Shown here: in pieces, positions 8,064 through 16,873 of the stretch
Position numbering within the stretch: position 1 is the stretch's first letter
Layout of the letters: every line of letters begins with the position of its first letter
Position numbers and translations under genes: made by a program
The notes under the pieces: generated by a model
Database searches by the model: none
What the model was told of the DNA's origin: nothing
Seen by the model: only the letters and a program-made list of their open reading frames with translations
Source of the DNA: Chryseobacterium paridis
GTDB taxonomy: Bacteria > Bacteroidota > Bacteroidia > Flavobacteriales > Weeksellaceae
Assembly: GCF_016595215.1 (NCBI RefSeq)
Contig: NZ_JAENHK010000010.1
Location: forward strand, 1,535,390 to 1,599,389
DNA length: 64,000 bases
Direction of reading: 5' to 3'

Positions 8064-9518
8064 ATGAAAAACGATATTACATTCAAGGAATTAAAGAATT
8101 CCGGTTATACAGATAAAACAATCAATGAAGAAATTCAGGCTAATTTAATTGCCAGAATCAAAGCTAAAGAACCCGTATTTGAAGGGCTCTTAGGTTATGA
8201 AGATACTGTAGTTCCTCAATTGAAAAAAGCTATTCTTGCCGGTCATCATATTAATCTATTAGGTCTACGTGGACAAGCAAAAACCAGAATTGCAAGAAGC
8301 ATGGTCAATCTGCTGGATGAATATATGCCTATTGTAAAAGGATCTGAGATTAATGACAGTCCTTTTCAGCCTATATCAAAATTTGCAAGAGACCTTATTG
8401 CGGAACTTGGTGATGAAACCCCTATTTCATGGGTACACCGTTCCAATCGTTTCTTTGAAAAACTGGCAACACCGGATGTGAATGTTGCCGATTTAATTGG
8501 TGATATAGATCCGATCAAAGCAGCAACCCTGAAATTACCTTATTCCGATGAACGTGTTTTGCATTATGGAATGATTCCACGTGCCAACCGTTCGATATTT
8601 GTATTGAATGAGCTTCCTGATTTACAGGCACGAATCCAGGTTTCCTTATTTAATATCTTACAGGAAGGTGATGTTCAGATTCGTGGGTTTCAGTTGAGAA
8701 TGCCTCTTGATATCCAATTCGTTTTTACCGCTAACCCGGAAGATTATACCAATCGTGGAAGTATAGTAACTCCTTTAAAGGATAGAATCGGATCTCAAAT
8801 TTTCACTCATTATCCGCAAACTATTTCCCTTGCAAGACAAATTACAGAACAAGAAGCTAAAGTTTCACCAGAAGACAGATCGAACATACAGATTCCAAAT
8901 CTTGCTAAAGATCTTTTAGAAGAAGTAGCTTTCGCTGCCCGTGATAGTGAATATGTAGACGCAAAGAGTGGCGTAAGTGCCCGACTTACGATCAGCGCCA
9001 TGGAGAATTTAGTTGCAGCAGCCAAGTTGCGCCTGATCGAATCCGGTGCTAAAAAGACGACTGTTCGTCTTCTCGATTTCATGTCGATTATTCCATCGAT
9101 TACAGGTAAAATAGAACTGGTTTATGAAGGTGAGCAGGAAGGCGCAGACTATGTCGCAAAAATTTTAATTGACAAAGCGATCATGATCCAGTTTGAAAGT
9201 TTATTCCCACGCATTTCTAAACTGGAAAGAGAAAGTATAAAAACCCCATACACTGATTTAATACAATGGTTTAATAAAAACCACCTTGAACTCAATTACG
9301 GCGATACGGACAAGGAATTCTATAGTAAGCTTAACAGCATAGCTCCCTTAGCAACAGTAGTTGAAGAAAATACTTCGGGGCTAAGTGCTGAAGATCAGAA
9401 TTTCTGTAAAGAATTAGTTTTATGGGCATTAACGATCAGCAAAAAATTAGATAAAACAGAAAACCAAAATGCTTTCAGTTTTGATTCTGCAGATGTAGGT
9501 CAGTTTTTCCGAAATTGA
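8064..9518 (+). CDS. MoxR / Mg-chelatase-type AAA+ ATPase
   Basis: 484 aa. A Walker A motif is visible in 'INLLGLRGQAKTRIARSM' near residue 75 and a Walker B-like 'IFVLNELPDLQARIQ' near residue 185. 'FVFTANPEDYTNRGSIVTPL' (sensor 1 plus the following loop) is typical of the Mg-chelatase ChlI/MoxR branch. The C-terminal ~150 residues are helical. It probably works with the VWA protein encoded just upstream. Genome annotation often calls this family magnesium chelatase, but no chlorophyll pathway is implied. A terminator follows 14 bases after the stop. Confidence 0.8.
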   Translation: MKNDITFKELKNSGYTDKTINEEIQANLIARIKAKEPVFEGLLGYEDTVVPQLKKAILAGHHINLLGLRGQAKTRIARSMVNLLDEYMPIVKGSEINDSPFQPISKFARDLIAELGDETPISWVHRSNRFFEKLATPDVNVADLIGDIDPIKAATLKLPYSDERVLHYGMIPRANRSIFVLNELPDLQARIQVSLFNILQEGDVQIRGFQLRMPLDIQFVFTANPEDYTNRGSIVTPLKDRIGSQIFTHYPQTISLARQITEQEAKVSPEDRSNIQIPNLAKDLLEEVAFAARDSEYVDAKSGVSARLTISAMENLVAAAKLRLIESGAKKTTVRLLDFMSIIPSITGKIELVYEGEQEGADYVAKILIDKAIMIQFESLFPRISKLERESIKTPYTDLIQWFNKNHLELNYGDTDKEFYSKLNSIAPLATVVEENTSGLSAEDQNFCKELVLWALTISKKLDKTENQNAFSFDSADVGQFFRN

Positions 9519-9531
9519 TACTACATATACT

Positions 9532-9563
9532 AAAAAAATCCCTCGGCTTATCGAGGGATTTTG
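9532..9563. terminator. Bidirectional intrinsic terminator
   Basis: The stem atccctcg / cgagggat is flanked by an A-run on the left and T-rich sequence on the right. It ends the ATPase transcript and can also serve the minus-strand gene at 9605. Confidence 0.85.
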
Positions 9564-9604
9564 TTTATAAGATATACAGAATTAAATTATACATCAGTTC
9601 TGGT

Positions 9605-10057
9605 CTAATTAATTTCAATAACAAAAGCAGTTAATTCTGCCATCTTCCCCTTATGAAATTGCCACACATCACAATATGAGTAATTAATCATTTTTCCTTC
9701 TTTATTCTTCATACTGATTTCCCCAATCGCTGTTACAAAATCACCTTCTGCGATCAGCTTTTCTACCTTAAATTTAGGAGGTTCCAAATACGCTGTTGCC
9801 ATATATTGCCGAACCTGCTCCTTTCCTTCAAGGATTTGATCACCCACAAATGTCCATTTGGTATTGTCGGTACAGAATTTCAGAAATCCTTCGTAATCTC
9901 CTTTACTGATCGCCAAATTTGCTTTTTCCAGTATTGCTTTATTATTCATATTCAAACTGTTTTTAATGGTATTTTTTGTTAACCGTTCTGATACCTGTGC
10001 ATTGGCCAAGAACCCAACAGAAGTCATTATTATTACTATAATTGTTACTATTTTCAT
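9605..10057 (-). CDS. Exported NTF2/SnoaL-like protein
   Basis: 150 aa when started at the ATG at 10057, which gives the signal peptide MKIVTIIVIIMTSVGFLANA. The frame is open to 10153, but the extra residues lack export character. The mature part has the SnoaL-like pattern: 'AISKGDYEGFLKFCTDNTKW', then 'GKEQVRQYM', and a final 'YCDVWQFHKGKMAEL', meaning a small cone-shaped pocket domain. Such proteins are isomerases, hydrolases or binding proteins. No catalytic residue can be assigned. Confidence 0.7.
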   Translation of the reverse strand: MKIVTIIVIIMTSVGFLANAQVSERLTKNTIKNSLNMNNKAILEKANLAISKGDYEGFLKFCTDNTKWTFVGDQILEGKEQVRQYMATAYLEPPKFKVEKLIAEGDFVTAIGEISMKNKEGKMINYSYCDVWQFHKGKMAELTAFVIEIN

Positions 10058-10189
10058 ATCTGTATCCCAAAATATATACACAAATGTATAACAGACCATA
10101 TGAATTCGTTTTATCAAACGCTTAATGTAAGATACTAACAATAATGTAAGCAACTAGTATATGCACTTTACGCGATCCTTTAATCTTTA

Positions 10190-13063
10190 TTAGTAAATAG
10201 TTACCGGTCCTACCAAGCCCATAGATTGCAATGGTTGTTCTTTCTTTTTCTGATTCGTCCAGTATTGTGCAACTACATTATCCTTAAGGGTCTTCATATA
10301 GTTGACCATAACGGTTACTACTTTAATTTCAATTTCATTATTTCCTTTTCGAACTAAACCTTCTAAAGGATAAATCCTGCGGCCATACCATTGGGTTCCA
10401 GCTTCTACTCCATTAATCCTTATTTCACAGATCCCGTACACATTTCCCAGATTTATATAGCCCATTTTATCACCCTCTTTTAATTGAAAAGTATTTCGAT
10501 AAACCGCTGTTCCTGCAAAATTAGCATAGACAGGCATTTCTTTTAGATCAATAAGTTTACTTAACTCTTCTTTTTTAATAGTTCCATCGTAATGTCTGAA
10601 TTCAACATCCCATGTACCTTCTAACTCTTTTGCATTGTTTCCATTCAATGGACTTGCTTTCCAGATGTTCCCTTTTTTATCATGATCAAAAACGATCAAT
10701 TTTGAATCTGCCGGACCTAAATCGATATATAAACGTCCTTCCATCATATCCAGCTTGAACCGCTTACCTGTTACAGCATCCCATAACCAGGGTTGTTTAT
10801 TTTTAAGTATATCTTTGTCAAACGTAATATCAAGCAATACGCTGTGCTTACTGCTGGAGTTGGTCAGCATAAAAAGTTCAGCTCTATTCGTTTGGTAGCG
10901 TACCTGTGTTATAAATGTTTTTGGTTCCTTTATTTTTAGATAGGGTTTAAAATCATATTTCTCCTGAATTGTTTTATACCAGCCCAGGAAATCCGTTGTT
11001 GGTTTAGGTAAGAAAATAAAACGATCAGGAAAAGTTTGCATTTTTTTAACCCATTCCTGTACTTCCTGATCTCTTTTCTCATAATGAGCCCAACCTGTAG
11101 ATCGATCCGGTATGGCTTCTATGCAAAAGATCCTTCCGCCTCCACTTACAAACTCGTGTAATTTACCAGCTGTAGCCGTATCTAAACTATGTACTGCCAG
11201 TAAAAACAAAGTATGATATTTCCTCTTTCCATAAGTAAGAAAACCTTTACTGACCTCCGAGTCATTGATCACACGCTCTGAAACATAATCACATGCATTA
11301 CCGTTCTGATGAATAGATTCCCATATCAAAGCCTGGTACGCCGGGGAAACCATAACCGGGAAAGGTTCATTTTGTGCACCATACTCCGACCATTGATCTG
11401 CAAAAGGTGCTAAAAGGGCGATGTCGGCAAACATAGTCGCTTGCTGCAGTACCGCTGACAATCGTGCACGGTAATCTGTATAGTGTTTAAAGTATGGCCA
11501 CATCGTATTTTTCTCACTAAAATACCCTCCATACGTTATCCAGCCTGGGAAAGCTGCATCAGGTGGCGAGTAATTAAAACCGTGAAAAACAGGATGGGTA
11601 ACTCCCGATATCGTACTCTGATCACCTGCGATTTTAAATATTTCTAATGATTCATTAAAAACCATGTCTGTATTGGTGAGTTCTTCAGAACTGATCAGTT
11701 TTTTATCCTTTAAATGAGCAGCTGAGGATACGAATTTATTGATCATTGTATTCCCCCTACCCAAATGCCATGGATATTGCATCATTTTTTCTTCACTTAT
11801 ATCTTCTCCGATGCCATATTTCAGCCAGGTTTCACATTCGGGGATATCAATATCGAAACTTCCTTCCAAAGGAAAATAACCGCGTCCATATGCCTGTGCT
11901 CTTGATTTTATCTTATTATCCTTACACCATTCTGTAAAAGTATGAAGGAATCTTTCTTCAAATATTTCTGCTTTTGTCAGTTCAAAATCATACCGCATCC
12001 GGTCTATCGTCTTTTTGAACTCGTGACCCATTTTTACCGGATAAAGGATATTCTGTCCCGTCGTATTTCCCATACCTCCGATTTTAAATAAAACAAAAGG
12101 TAAATAAGGATACAGATCATAGCCTCTCCTTTTTTGAAATTCGCTCATCATATCGCTATTCCAGTTGGTTCCTTCCGTCTCTAGACTGTCAACAAAGAAG
12201 GACCGGACTTTAGGAGCAAGTGGTCCTATTTTTTGCTGAATGGTATCACTCATCCTGTTGAGGTACTTTTTGACAGCGGCAGTATCATAATGATTCAATA
12301 CGGGTCCCATCCCTCCGGGAGCACCTTGGATGACACTCATAAAGCGTTCTATTTTCACCAGTCCGTAGATGGCATAATCACCTTTGGGTATTGAAACCTT
12401 GATCATTCCATTTTTAATCTGATCTGACAAGTTGATCACTTCATCCAGCCTATTCAATGGATCAGGTACGAGCTTTACCTCGAGCATTTCCATCGTTCTT
12501 CCCGTATAGGGACTGGTAATTGCCGGATCTGCTTCTTTATAAAGATCAAAAAGGGAAAATTCTGTTATTAGCGGTCCTTTCAGTTTTTTAGCAGCTATTA
12601 CCACAATTTGTGAACATTCCTCCTTTTCCAGAAAAGCACCTCCCATCGGAAATCCGGTACCGACAAGTAGATCACAGGTCATATCTAATGATTTTGCTTC
12701 TTCCAAAGTGAAGTTTAATAATTCAATCCACTCATCACTTAACCAATCTACACTGGGTTTATTCATATCATCCGTTCGTAAAGGAAATGATATGGGATTG
12801 ATCTCCACACCTCCTATTCCAGCTTCTTTTAAAATTCTGAGTTCACGAGCCAGCTCTGTCTTTTCTATTTTATCACCATTCCACCACCAGCGAACAAATG
12901 GCCGGTAATGATTTTCAGGATTAGTGAACAGGTCAAATAGTGACTTAGATTTTGATACATGTTCTTCTCTCAACATTGCGTTTGCATAAGAAGGCAATAT
13001 ATTCGCTAAAACTAAGCCTGATGCTGCCACTGAACATTGTTTCAAAAAGTCTCTTCTTTCCAT
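10190..13063 (-). CDS. GH106-like glycoside hydrolase (alpha-L-rhamnosidase type), Tat-exported
   Basis: 957 aa. The start MERRDFLKQCSVAASG is a twin-arginine signal followed by a short hydrophobic stretch. 'YRPFVRWWWNGDKI' and 'ILKEAGIGGVEINP' near residues 55-95 are characteristic of the GH106 / 'glycosyl hydrolase' family. The middle contains an acidic catalytic-barrel region (VDSLETEG, RAQAYGRGYFPLEGSFDID). The last ~170 residues form a galactose-binding-like sandwich ending in 'LVGPVTIY'. Such enzymes remove rhamnose from plant or microbial polysaccharides in the periplasm. It stands alone, not in a polysaccharide-utilisation locus. The substrate is inferred from family only. Confidence 0.75.
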   Translation of the reverse strand: MERRDFLKQCSVAASGLVLANILPSYANAMLREEHVSKSKSLFDLFTNPENHYRPFVRWWWNGDKIEKTELARELRILKEAGIGGVEINPISFPLRTDDMNKPSVDWLSDEWIELLNFTLEEAKSLDMTCDLLVGTGFPMGGAFLEKEECSQIVVIAAKKLKGPLITEFSLFDLYKEADPAITSPYTGRTMEMLEVKLVPDPLNRLDEVINLSDQIKNGMIKVSIPKGDYAIYGLVKIERFMSVIQGAPGGMGPVLNHYDTAAVKKYLNRMSDTIQQKIGPLAPKVRSFFVDSLETEGTNWNSDMMSEFQKRRGYDLYPYLPFVLFKIGGMGNTTGQNILYPVKMGHEFKKTIDRMRYDFELTKAEIFEERFLHTFTEWCKDNKIKSRAQAYGRGYFPLEGSFDIDIPECETWLKYGIGEDISEEKMMQYPWHLGRGNTMINKFVSSAAHLKDKKLISSEELTNTDMVFNESLEIFKIAGDQSTISGVTHPVFHGFNYSPPDAAFPGWITYGGYFSEKNTMWPYFKHYTDYRARLSAVLQQATMFADIALLAPFADQWSEYGAQNEPFPVMVSPAYQALIWESIHQNGNACDYVSERVINDSEVSKGFLTYGKRKYHTLFLLAVHSLDTATAGKLHEFVSGGGRIFCIEAIPDRSTGWAHYEKRDQEVQEWVKKMQTFPDRFIFLPKPTTDFLGWYKTIQEKYDFKPYLKIKEPKTFITQVRYQTNRAELFMLTNSSSKHSVLLDITFDKDILKNKQPWLWDAVTGKRFKLDMMEGRLYIDLGPADSKLIVFDHDKKGNIWKASPLNGNNAKELEGTWDVEFRHYDGTIKKEELSKLIDLKEMPVYANFAGTAVYRNTFQLKEGDKMGYINLGNVYGICEIRINGVEAGTQWYGRRIYPLEGLVRKGNNEIEIKVVTVMVNYMKTLKDNVVAQYWTNQKKKEQPLQSMGLVGPVTIY

Positions 13064-13215
13064 GAATGGTATATGTATTAAAATTTATAACGGTCACCTA
13101 ACAGGTTCCATCGTTATAGAAACCAGGTTAACGAGTGAACCAAATTTAATGGATTTGCCTGTAATAATACACTTTTGTTGGAATAAATAATACGAAAGGA
13201 TTATTAAAGCTAAAA

Positions 13216-13246
13216 AAATCCAGAAATTTTATTGTTCTGGATTAAT
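13216..13246 (-). terminator. Second terminator-like hairpin
   Basis: The stem aatccagaa / ttctggatt has a T-run following on the minus strand. It lies downstream of the phosphatase terminator, so it would act as a backup or protect the glycosidase promoter from read-through. Confidence 0.5.
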
Positions 13247-13348
13247 TCATGTTTTAATGGATAAGGTAAGATATTTCTTTGATTTAGCAATATAATAACT
13301 CCCCAAATGACTAGTACTATTGTAAACTGAAATGGTAAGTTATAAGAA

Positions 13349-13386
13349 TTAAAAGTCCAATATCATGATGATATTGGACTTTTAAT
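13349..13386. terminator. Bidirectional intrinsic terminator
   Basis: A near-perfect palindrome with arms aaaagtccaatatca / tgatattggactttt, 16 bases beyond the stop codon of the phosphatase gene at 13402. Confidence 0.8.
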
Positions 13387-13401
13387 ATTTCTGAATCTGG
13401 A

Positions 13402-14019
13402 TTAATTAAATACCTGTGTTTTAATGTAATTCACATCTACATCTGTGATATAATTAATCAGATTGGTATATTGTGGATGGAAATTATATCCGCCATCTGT
13501 CATCTCTTTGGTAGCATCCTGCTTACTCCAATTCTGGAAAACAATACGGTACATTGCCATAGTAACTCCGGTTCTGTCACTTCCATGGGCACAATGTACA
13601 TCGATTGGCTTGGGAGCATTTTTTATAATTTTTAAAGCCTTAATAATTTCTACATCTGAAACAGATGAAGCAGTCATAGGTACATTATATAAATTTCCGG
13701 TAAAATCAGTTCCTGAAACATTATCTATATGTCCTGACCTCAGATTGAGAATTGAGGCAATATTCTTTTGTTCAAGATAGTCATAACCATCACTATCAGG
13801 CTGTTCACTTCGATAAATATCATTATTGACTTTATACAGATTATCAAAAGGTGATCCTGTAACTTTTTGAGCCCAGTTCTGAGGGCGGGAAGTGGTAGAT
13901 TTAGCAACCAGCTCAGAATTCTTGGAATTGTAAGCCGATTGAGCTAATGAATCTTCAGAATTTTCAGCAGCACAAGCCAGTGTGCTCAAAGCCAAAATGA
14001 TAAAAATTGTTCTTTTCAT
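13402..14019 (-). CDS. Dual-specificity / tyrosine-phosphatase-like lipoprotein
   Basis: 205 aa. The N-terminus has a lipobox (STLAC, Cys near residue 17), so the protein should be lipid-anchored in the cell envelope. The catalytic loop is 'VHCAHGSDRTG', the Cys-x5-Arg signature of cysteine phosphatases, with Thr after the Arg. Upstream, 'IASILNLRSG' matches the strand before the general-acid region in bacterial DSP-like proteins. It is a single gene with its own terminator. It could dephosphorylate a phosphoprotein, an inositol phosphate or a phosphosugar; the substrate cannot be told. Confidence 0.8.
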   Translation of the reverse strand: MKRTIFIILALSTLACAAENSEDSLAQSAYNSKNSELVAKSTTSRPQNWAQKVTGSPFDNLYKVNNDIYRSEQPDSDGYDYLEQKNIASILNLRSGHIDNVSGTDFTGNLYNVPMTASSVSDVEIIKALKIIKNAPKPIDVHCAHGSDRTGVTMAMYRIVFQNWSKQDATKEMTDGGYNFHPQYTNLINYITDVDVNYIKTQVFN

Positions 14020-14331
14020 GTTTTTTATTTTAGTTTAAAAGAATGTTTTTACTCATTAACATTATCATAGTTATCGGGCCTCTGCTTTCTCTTTGTCATC
14101 CTCTGTAAATTAATGCAAATGCCTATCTATATAACTATTAAAAATAGGTACATTATATTTTTTACACATAAACCGATACAATTGATGCAAAATAATTACA
14201 AGCTTTTATAATTATTTGGAAATAAGCAACAAATGTATGGATAAAATCACATATTTCAACAAATAGAGATATAACAGATATTAAAATTTCATTAAATTTA
14301 ATATACCACCCGTAGATACGTCGATTCTATT
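14020..14331. other. AT-rich divergent spacer
   Basis: It lies between the minus-strand phosphatase gene and the plus-strand thioesterase gene. Apart from the promoter at 14332 I see no gene, repeat or stable hairpin. Confidence 0.4.
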
Positions 14332-14361
14332 TTGATTTAGTGAAATTTATAATTAGCTTTA
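14332..14361 (+). promoter_or_regulatory. Bacteroidota promoter of the thioesterase gene
   Basis: TTG at 14332-14334, a 19-base spacer, then TAGCTTTA at 14354-14361. This matches TTG-N19-TAnnTTTG except for the final base. The start codon follows 23 bases later. Confidence 0.6.
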
Positions 14362-14384
14362 TATAATCAATTAGAATTATCATT

Positions 14385-14801
14385 ATGAAATATTCAAAAG
14401 AATATATGACTCAAGATGAGCACATCGATGTACAGGGAATTATGGATGGTTTATACTATCCTTTTTACATGGAATACTGCAGACACCAATATATTGATGA
14501 GGTTTTGGGCTTCAATCTCGAAAACGAAGCAAAAAATGGAGTCAATATGGTTTTATCCGGATATACGATCAGTTTTCTAAGATCTTTAAAAAAAGGAGAT
14601 ACCTTCACGGTAACCTGTGAATTGTTCCGCGATAAGAACGATGCTCCCAAAATACACTTTAAGCAATCCATTATCCTGAATGGCAAGGTCACTACAAAAG
14701 CTACTTTCACGGGCACATGTGTTCCTGCTACCGGTGGCAGACCCTATCTTCCGGAATCCTTACAAGCACTTATTGAAGATGCTCCGATTTTGGAGGACTA
14801 A
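14385..14801 (+). CDS. Hotdog-fold acyl-CoA thioesterase-like protein
   Basis: 138 aa, cytoplasmic. 'IMDGLYYPFYMEYCRHQYID' near residues 20-40 occupies the place of the 'D..GHv.n..Y..y.e.aR' motif of 4HBT-like thioesterases, and the rest fits one hotdog domain. The usual catalytic Asp is present as D in VQGIMDG. It is a stand-alone gene. The substrate is unknown (acyl-CoA or acyl carrier protein). Confidence 0.7.
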   Translation: MKYSKEYMTQDEHIDVQGIMDGLYYPFYMEYCRHQYIDEVLGFNLENEAKNGVNMVLSGYTISFLRSLKKGDTFTVTCELFRDKNDAPKIHFKQSIILNGKVTTKATFTGTCVPATGGRPYLPESLQALIEDAPILED

Positions 14802-14965
14802 CATCTTTCATAAGAAAAGCTTAAAAGCGATCAGCAAAGAATCAATAAATTTCCTCCACGGCTGGAGGAAATTTTATTTTAAGACAATCCTATTAAATGA
14901 GATATGCAGTAAAGACATAACTGCATTGTATTCAGGGATCAAATCCAAAAACATCCATCATATAG

Positions 14966-15014
14966 TAAAAAACGTCCATTTTTCAGAAACAACTATCAGG
15001 GCATCTTTGCAATA
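14966..15014 (+). promoter_or_regulatory. Conserved upstream box, copy 1 (before the flavin oxidoreductase gene)
   Basis: The stretch contains gtaaaaaacgtccattttt and, about 20 bases on, gcatctttgca. A closely similar pair of blocks stands in the same order before the gene at 16397. The second block resembles a weak -7 element. The first may be a binding site of the AraC protein encoded at 16874. Confidence 0.4.
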
Positions 15015-15057
15015 GATTATAATCTATCTCAATACAACAACAAAAATTTAAATAAAA

Positions 15058-16146
15058 ATGTCTGTTTCTGATTTATTCAAGCCACTCACTTTGCTGCATG
15101 GCCCGGCAATGAGAAATCGTTTCATGTTGGCTCCACTGACCAGTCAGCAAAGTGCTCATGATGGCACAGCATCCCAATACGACCAATCCTGGATTGAACA
15201 ACTGGCTCAAAGCAATTACGGATTAATCCAAACCAGTGCTGCTACTGTAGAAGCAGGCGGTATTGCATTTGAGCGACAGTTGGGAATTCATAGTGATCTA
15301 CATTTACATGGTCTGGCTAAAATGGCTACGACAATTCGTGAGGGCGGCGGTTTGTCTGCAGTCCAGCTACACCACGCCGGACATCGTGCTCAACCTCAGT
15401 TTGGAGGAATACCTGCTCCTGCCTCCAGCAAAACGGTTCCAGGGATTAACGCAATCACAACCGAAGAAGTGGAACGAATTCGGGATAGTTTTATCTCTGC
15501 GGCAAAAAGAGCACAACTCGCAGGTTTCGATGGCGTCTCAGTACATGGCGCTTTTGGATGGATTCTTTCAGAATTTCTGTCTCCAAACCTGAACGACCGC
15601 AAGGATAAATATGGAGGTAGCCTGGAAAATAGAGCCCGTTTTACGATTGAGGTTATAGAGGGTATTCGTAAGGCTTGTGGTCCTCACTTCCAGATAGGTT
15701 GGCGATTATCAATAGAACGTTATGGGTTACTTCTTGAAGAATTGCGGGAAATCACTGCTGAAATTTTTGATCGTGAACTGATCGATTATCTCGATCTTGC
15801 CCTTTGGGATTCAGCTCAAATTGTCAGAGAAGGAAGTTTTCAGGGAAAAACAATGCTCAGTGTATTTACGGAACTTCCCAGAAAAGGTGTGCGTTTAGGT
15901 GCAGCAGGAAAAATCATGAGTGCACAACGTGCCGGAGAACTGCTGGATGAAGGTTGTGATTTTGTACTTATTGCAAGAGCTGGCATTCTTCAGCGGGATT
16001 TCCCTCTTCAGGTAAAGGCAAATCCTATGTATGACAGTCCCAAATTACCCGTAACAGCAGAGTATCTGCGCCAGGGAGGATTGAGCGAACGTTTCATTGA
16101 TACGATGCGGGGATGGCAGACCTTTGTCTATCCGGGTTCAAAATGA
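15058..16146 (+). CDS. Old Yellow Enzyme-family NADH:flavin oxidoreductase with an altered active site
   Basis: 362 aa TIM barrel. Family features include 'RNRFMLAPLT' near residue 20, 'VQLHHAGHRA' near residue 100, 'LSPNLNDRKDKYGGSLENRA' and a C-terminal 'GCDFVLIARAGI' for FMN phosphate binding. The substrate loop reads VHGAFGWILSEFLSP. Compared with YqjM (HxxHGY) or OYE1 (HxxNGY), the first His is kept, the second His/Asn is Phe, and the proton-donor Tyr is Trp. The Cys near residue 26 of class III enzymes is absent. The enzyme probably binds FMN, but ordinary ene-reduction may be reduced or altered. It shares an upstream box with the DsrE-like gene. Confidence 0.85.
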   Translation: MSVSDLFKPLTLLHGPAMRNRFMLAPLTSQQSAHDGTASQYDQSWIEQLAQSNYGLIQTSAATVEAGGIAFERQLGIHSDLHLHGLAKMATTIREGGGLSAVQLHHAGHRAQPQFGGIPAPASSKTVPGINAITTEEVERIRDSFISAAKRAQLAGFDGVSVHGAFGWILSEFLSPNLNDRKDKYGGSLENRARFTIEVIEGIRKACGPHFQIGWRLSIERYGLLLEELREITAEIFDRELIDYLDLALWDSAQIVREGSFQGKTMLSVFTELPRKGVRLGAAGKIMSAQRAGELLDEGCDFVLIARAGILQRDFPLQVKANPMYDSPKLPVTAEYLRQGGLSERFIDTMRGWQTFVYPGSK

Positions 16147-16328
16147 TCAAGATTATAGCATTGGACTGCAAAACGACAATCTGAAAATAATCAATAAAAA
16201 TTACATCCGGAAATAAGCGGGCTATCATGAGAAAGCTCGCTTTTCTTTGTTATAAACTATTTGTTCAGAGGCGATATAATCTATTATTTTATGACACATC
16301 CGATCATGTGAAAAAATCTCCATTATAA

Positions 16329-16377
16329 AGTAAAAATCATCCATTTTATAAAAGCCCTTATTGCCACATCTTTGCAG
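16329..16377 (+). promoter_or_regulatory. Conserved upstream box, copy 2 (before the DsrE-like gene)
   Basis: It holds gtaaaaatcatccatttta and then cacatctttgca, matching the pair at 14966-15014 in content and order. The ATG at 16397 lies 20 bases beyond. Shared control of the two genes is inferred. Confidence 0.4.
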
Positions 16378-16396
16378 TGTAAATAAATTCTTTTAT

Positions 16397-16762
16397 ATGA
16401 AAAAAACAGCTATTATTATTCTTTCTGATCCCAAAGCTAGTTCAGAAGAAGCACTGGGAAGAGTATTTAACGCTTTAGCATCAGCATATGAGTTCAAGCA
16501 TGCAGGAGAAGATGTAAAGATTATTTTTCAGGGAGCAGGTATCAGATGGCCTGAACAACTTGAAAAGCCCGAACATCCGGTATATGGACTTTATAAGGAA
16601 GTAAAGGATCATGTACATGGTCTTTCTAAAGGTTGCGTTGCAGTATTTGGAACAGAAGTTTCCGGTTATGATCTGTTAAACGATAATGAAGTACCGGGAA
16701 CTCCTGGCCTACCAAGTTTTCTTAACCTGAGAAATGAAGGTTATGATGTTTTGACTTTCTAA
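16397..16762 (+). CDS. DsrE-family small protein
   Basis: 121 aa from the ATG at 16397. The frame is open 12 codons upstream, but those residues overlap the conserved upstream box. It starts with the strand KKTAIIILSDP, followed by 'EEALGRVFNALASAYEFKHAG' and 'VKIIFQGAGI', the alpha/beta pattern of DsrE/DsrF-like proteins. One Cys is present (SKGCVAVF) at the position used by sulfur-carrying members. A role in sulfur relay or redox signalling is possible. A terminator follows the gene. Confidence 0.7.
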   Translation: MKKTAIIILSDPKASSEEALGRVFNALASAYEFKHAGEDVKIIFQGAGIRWPEQLEKPEHPVYGLYKEVKDHVHGLSKGCVAVFGTEVSGYDLLNDNEVPGTPGLPSFLNLRNEGYDVLTF

Positions 16763-16772
16763 CCAGGTGTTG

Positions 16773-16807
16773 AAACTGCCCTCAAATTCCGTATGAGGGT
16801 AGTTTTA
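16773..16807 (+). terminator. Intrinsic terminator
   Basis: The stem aaactgccctca / tgagggtagttt follows the stop codon of the DsrE-like gene by about 10 bases. Confidence 0.75.
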
Positions 16808-16873
16808 AATAAAAGTGGTCCGTTATACCTCTGAATAAAAAGTTTAAAAAATATTAATTAAATTGCAAGCATC

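Larger units (their letters stand above)
13064..13401. other. Intergenic region with two hairpins
   Basis: No gene is visible. It carries two intrinsic-terminator-like hairpins (listed separately) and presumably the promoter of the minus-strand glycosidase gene, for which I see no full consensus. Confidence 0.4.

Noticed and set aside
8064..9518. Magnesium chelatase for chlorophyll or cobalamin
   Set aside because: Only the AAA+ and VWA parts are present, with no large ChlH/CobN subunit and no pigment genes. The MoxR-type pair explains it.
14680..15015. A 111-codon plus-strand frame overlapping the thioesterase end
   Set aside because: It starts inside the thioesterase gene in another frame, has no domain pattern, and covers the conserved promoter box of the next gene.
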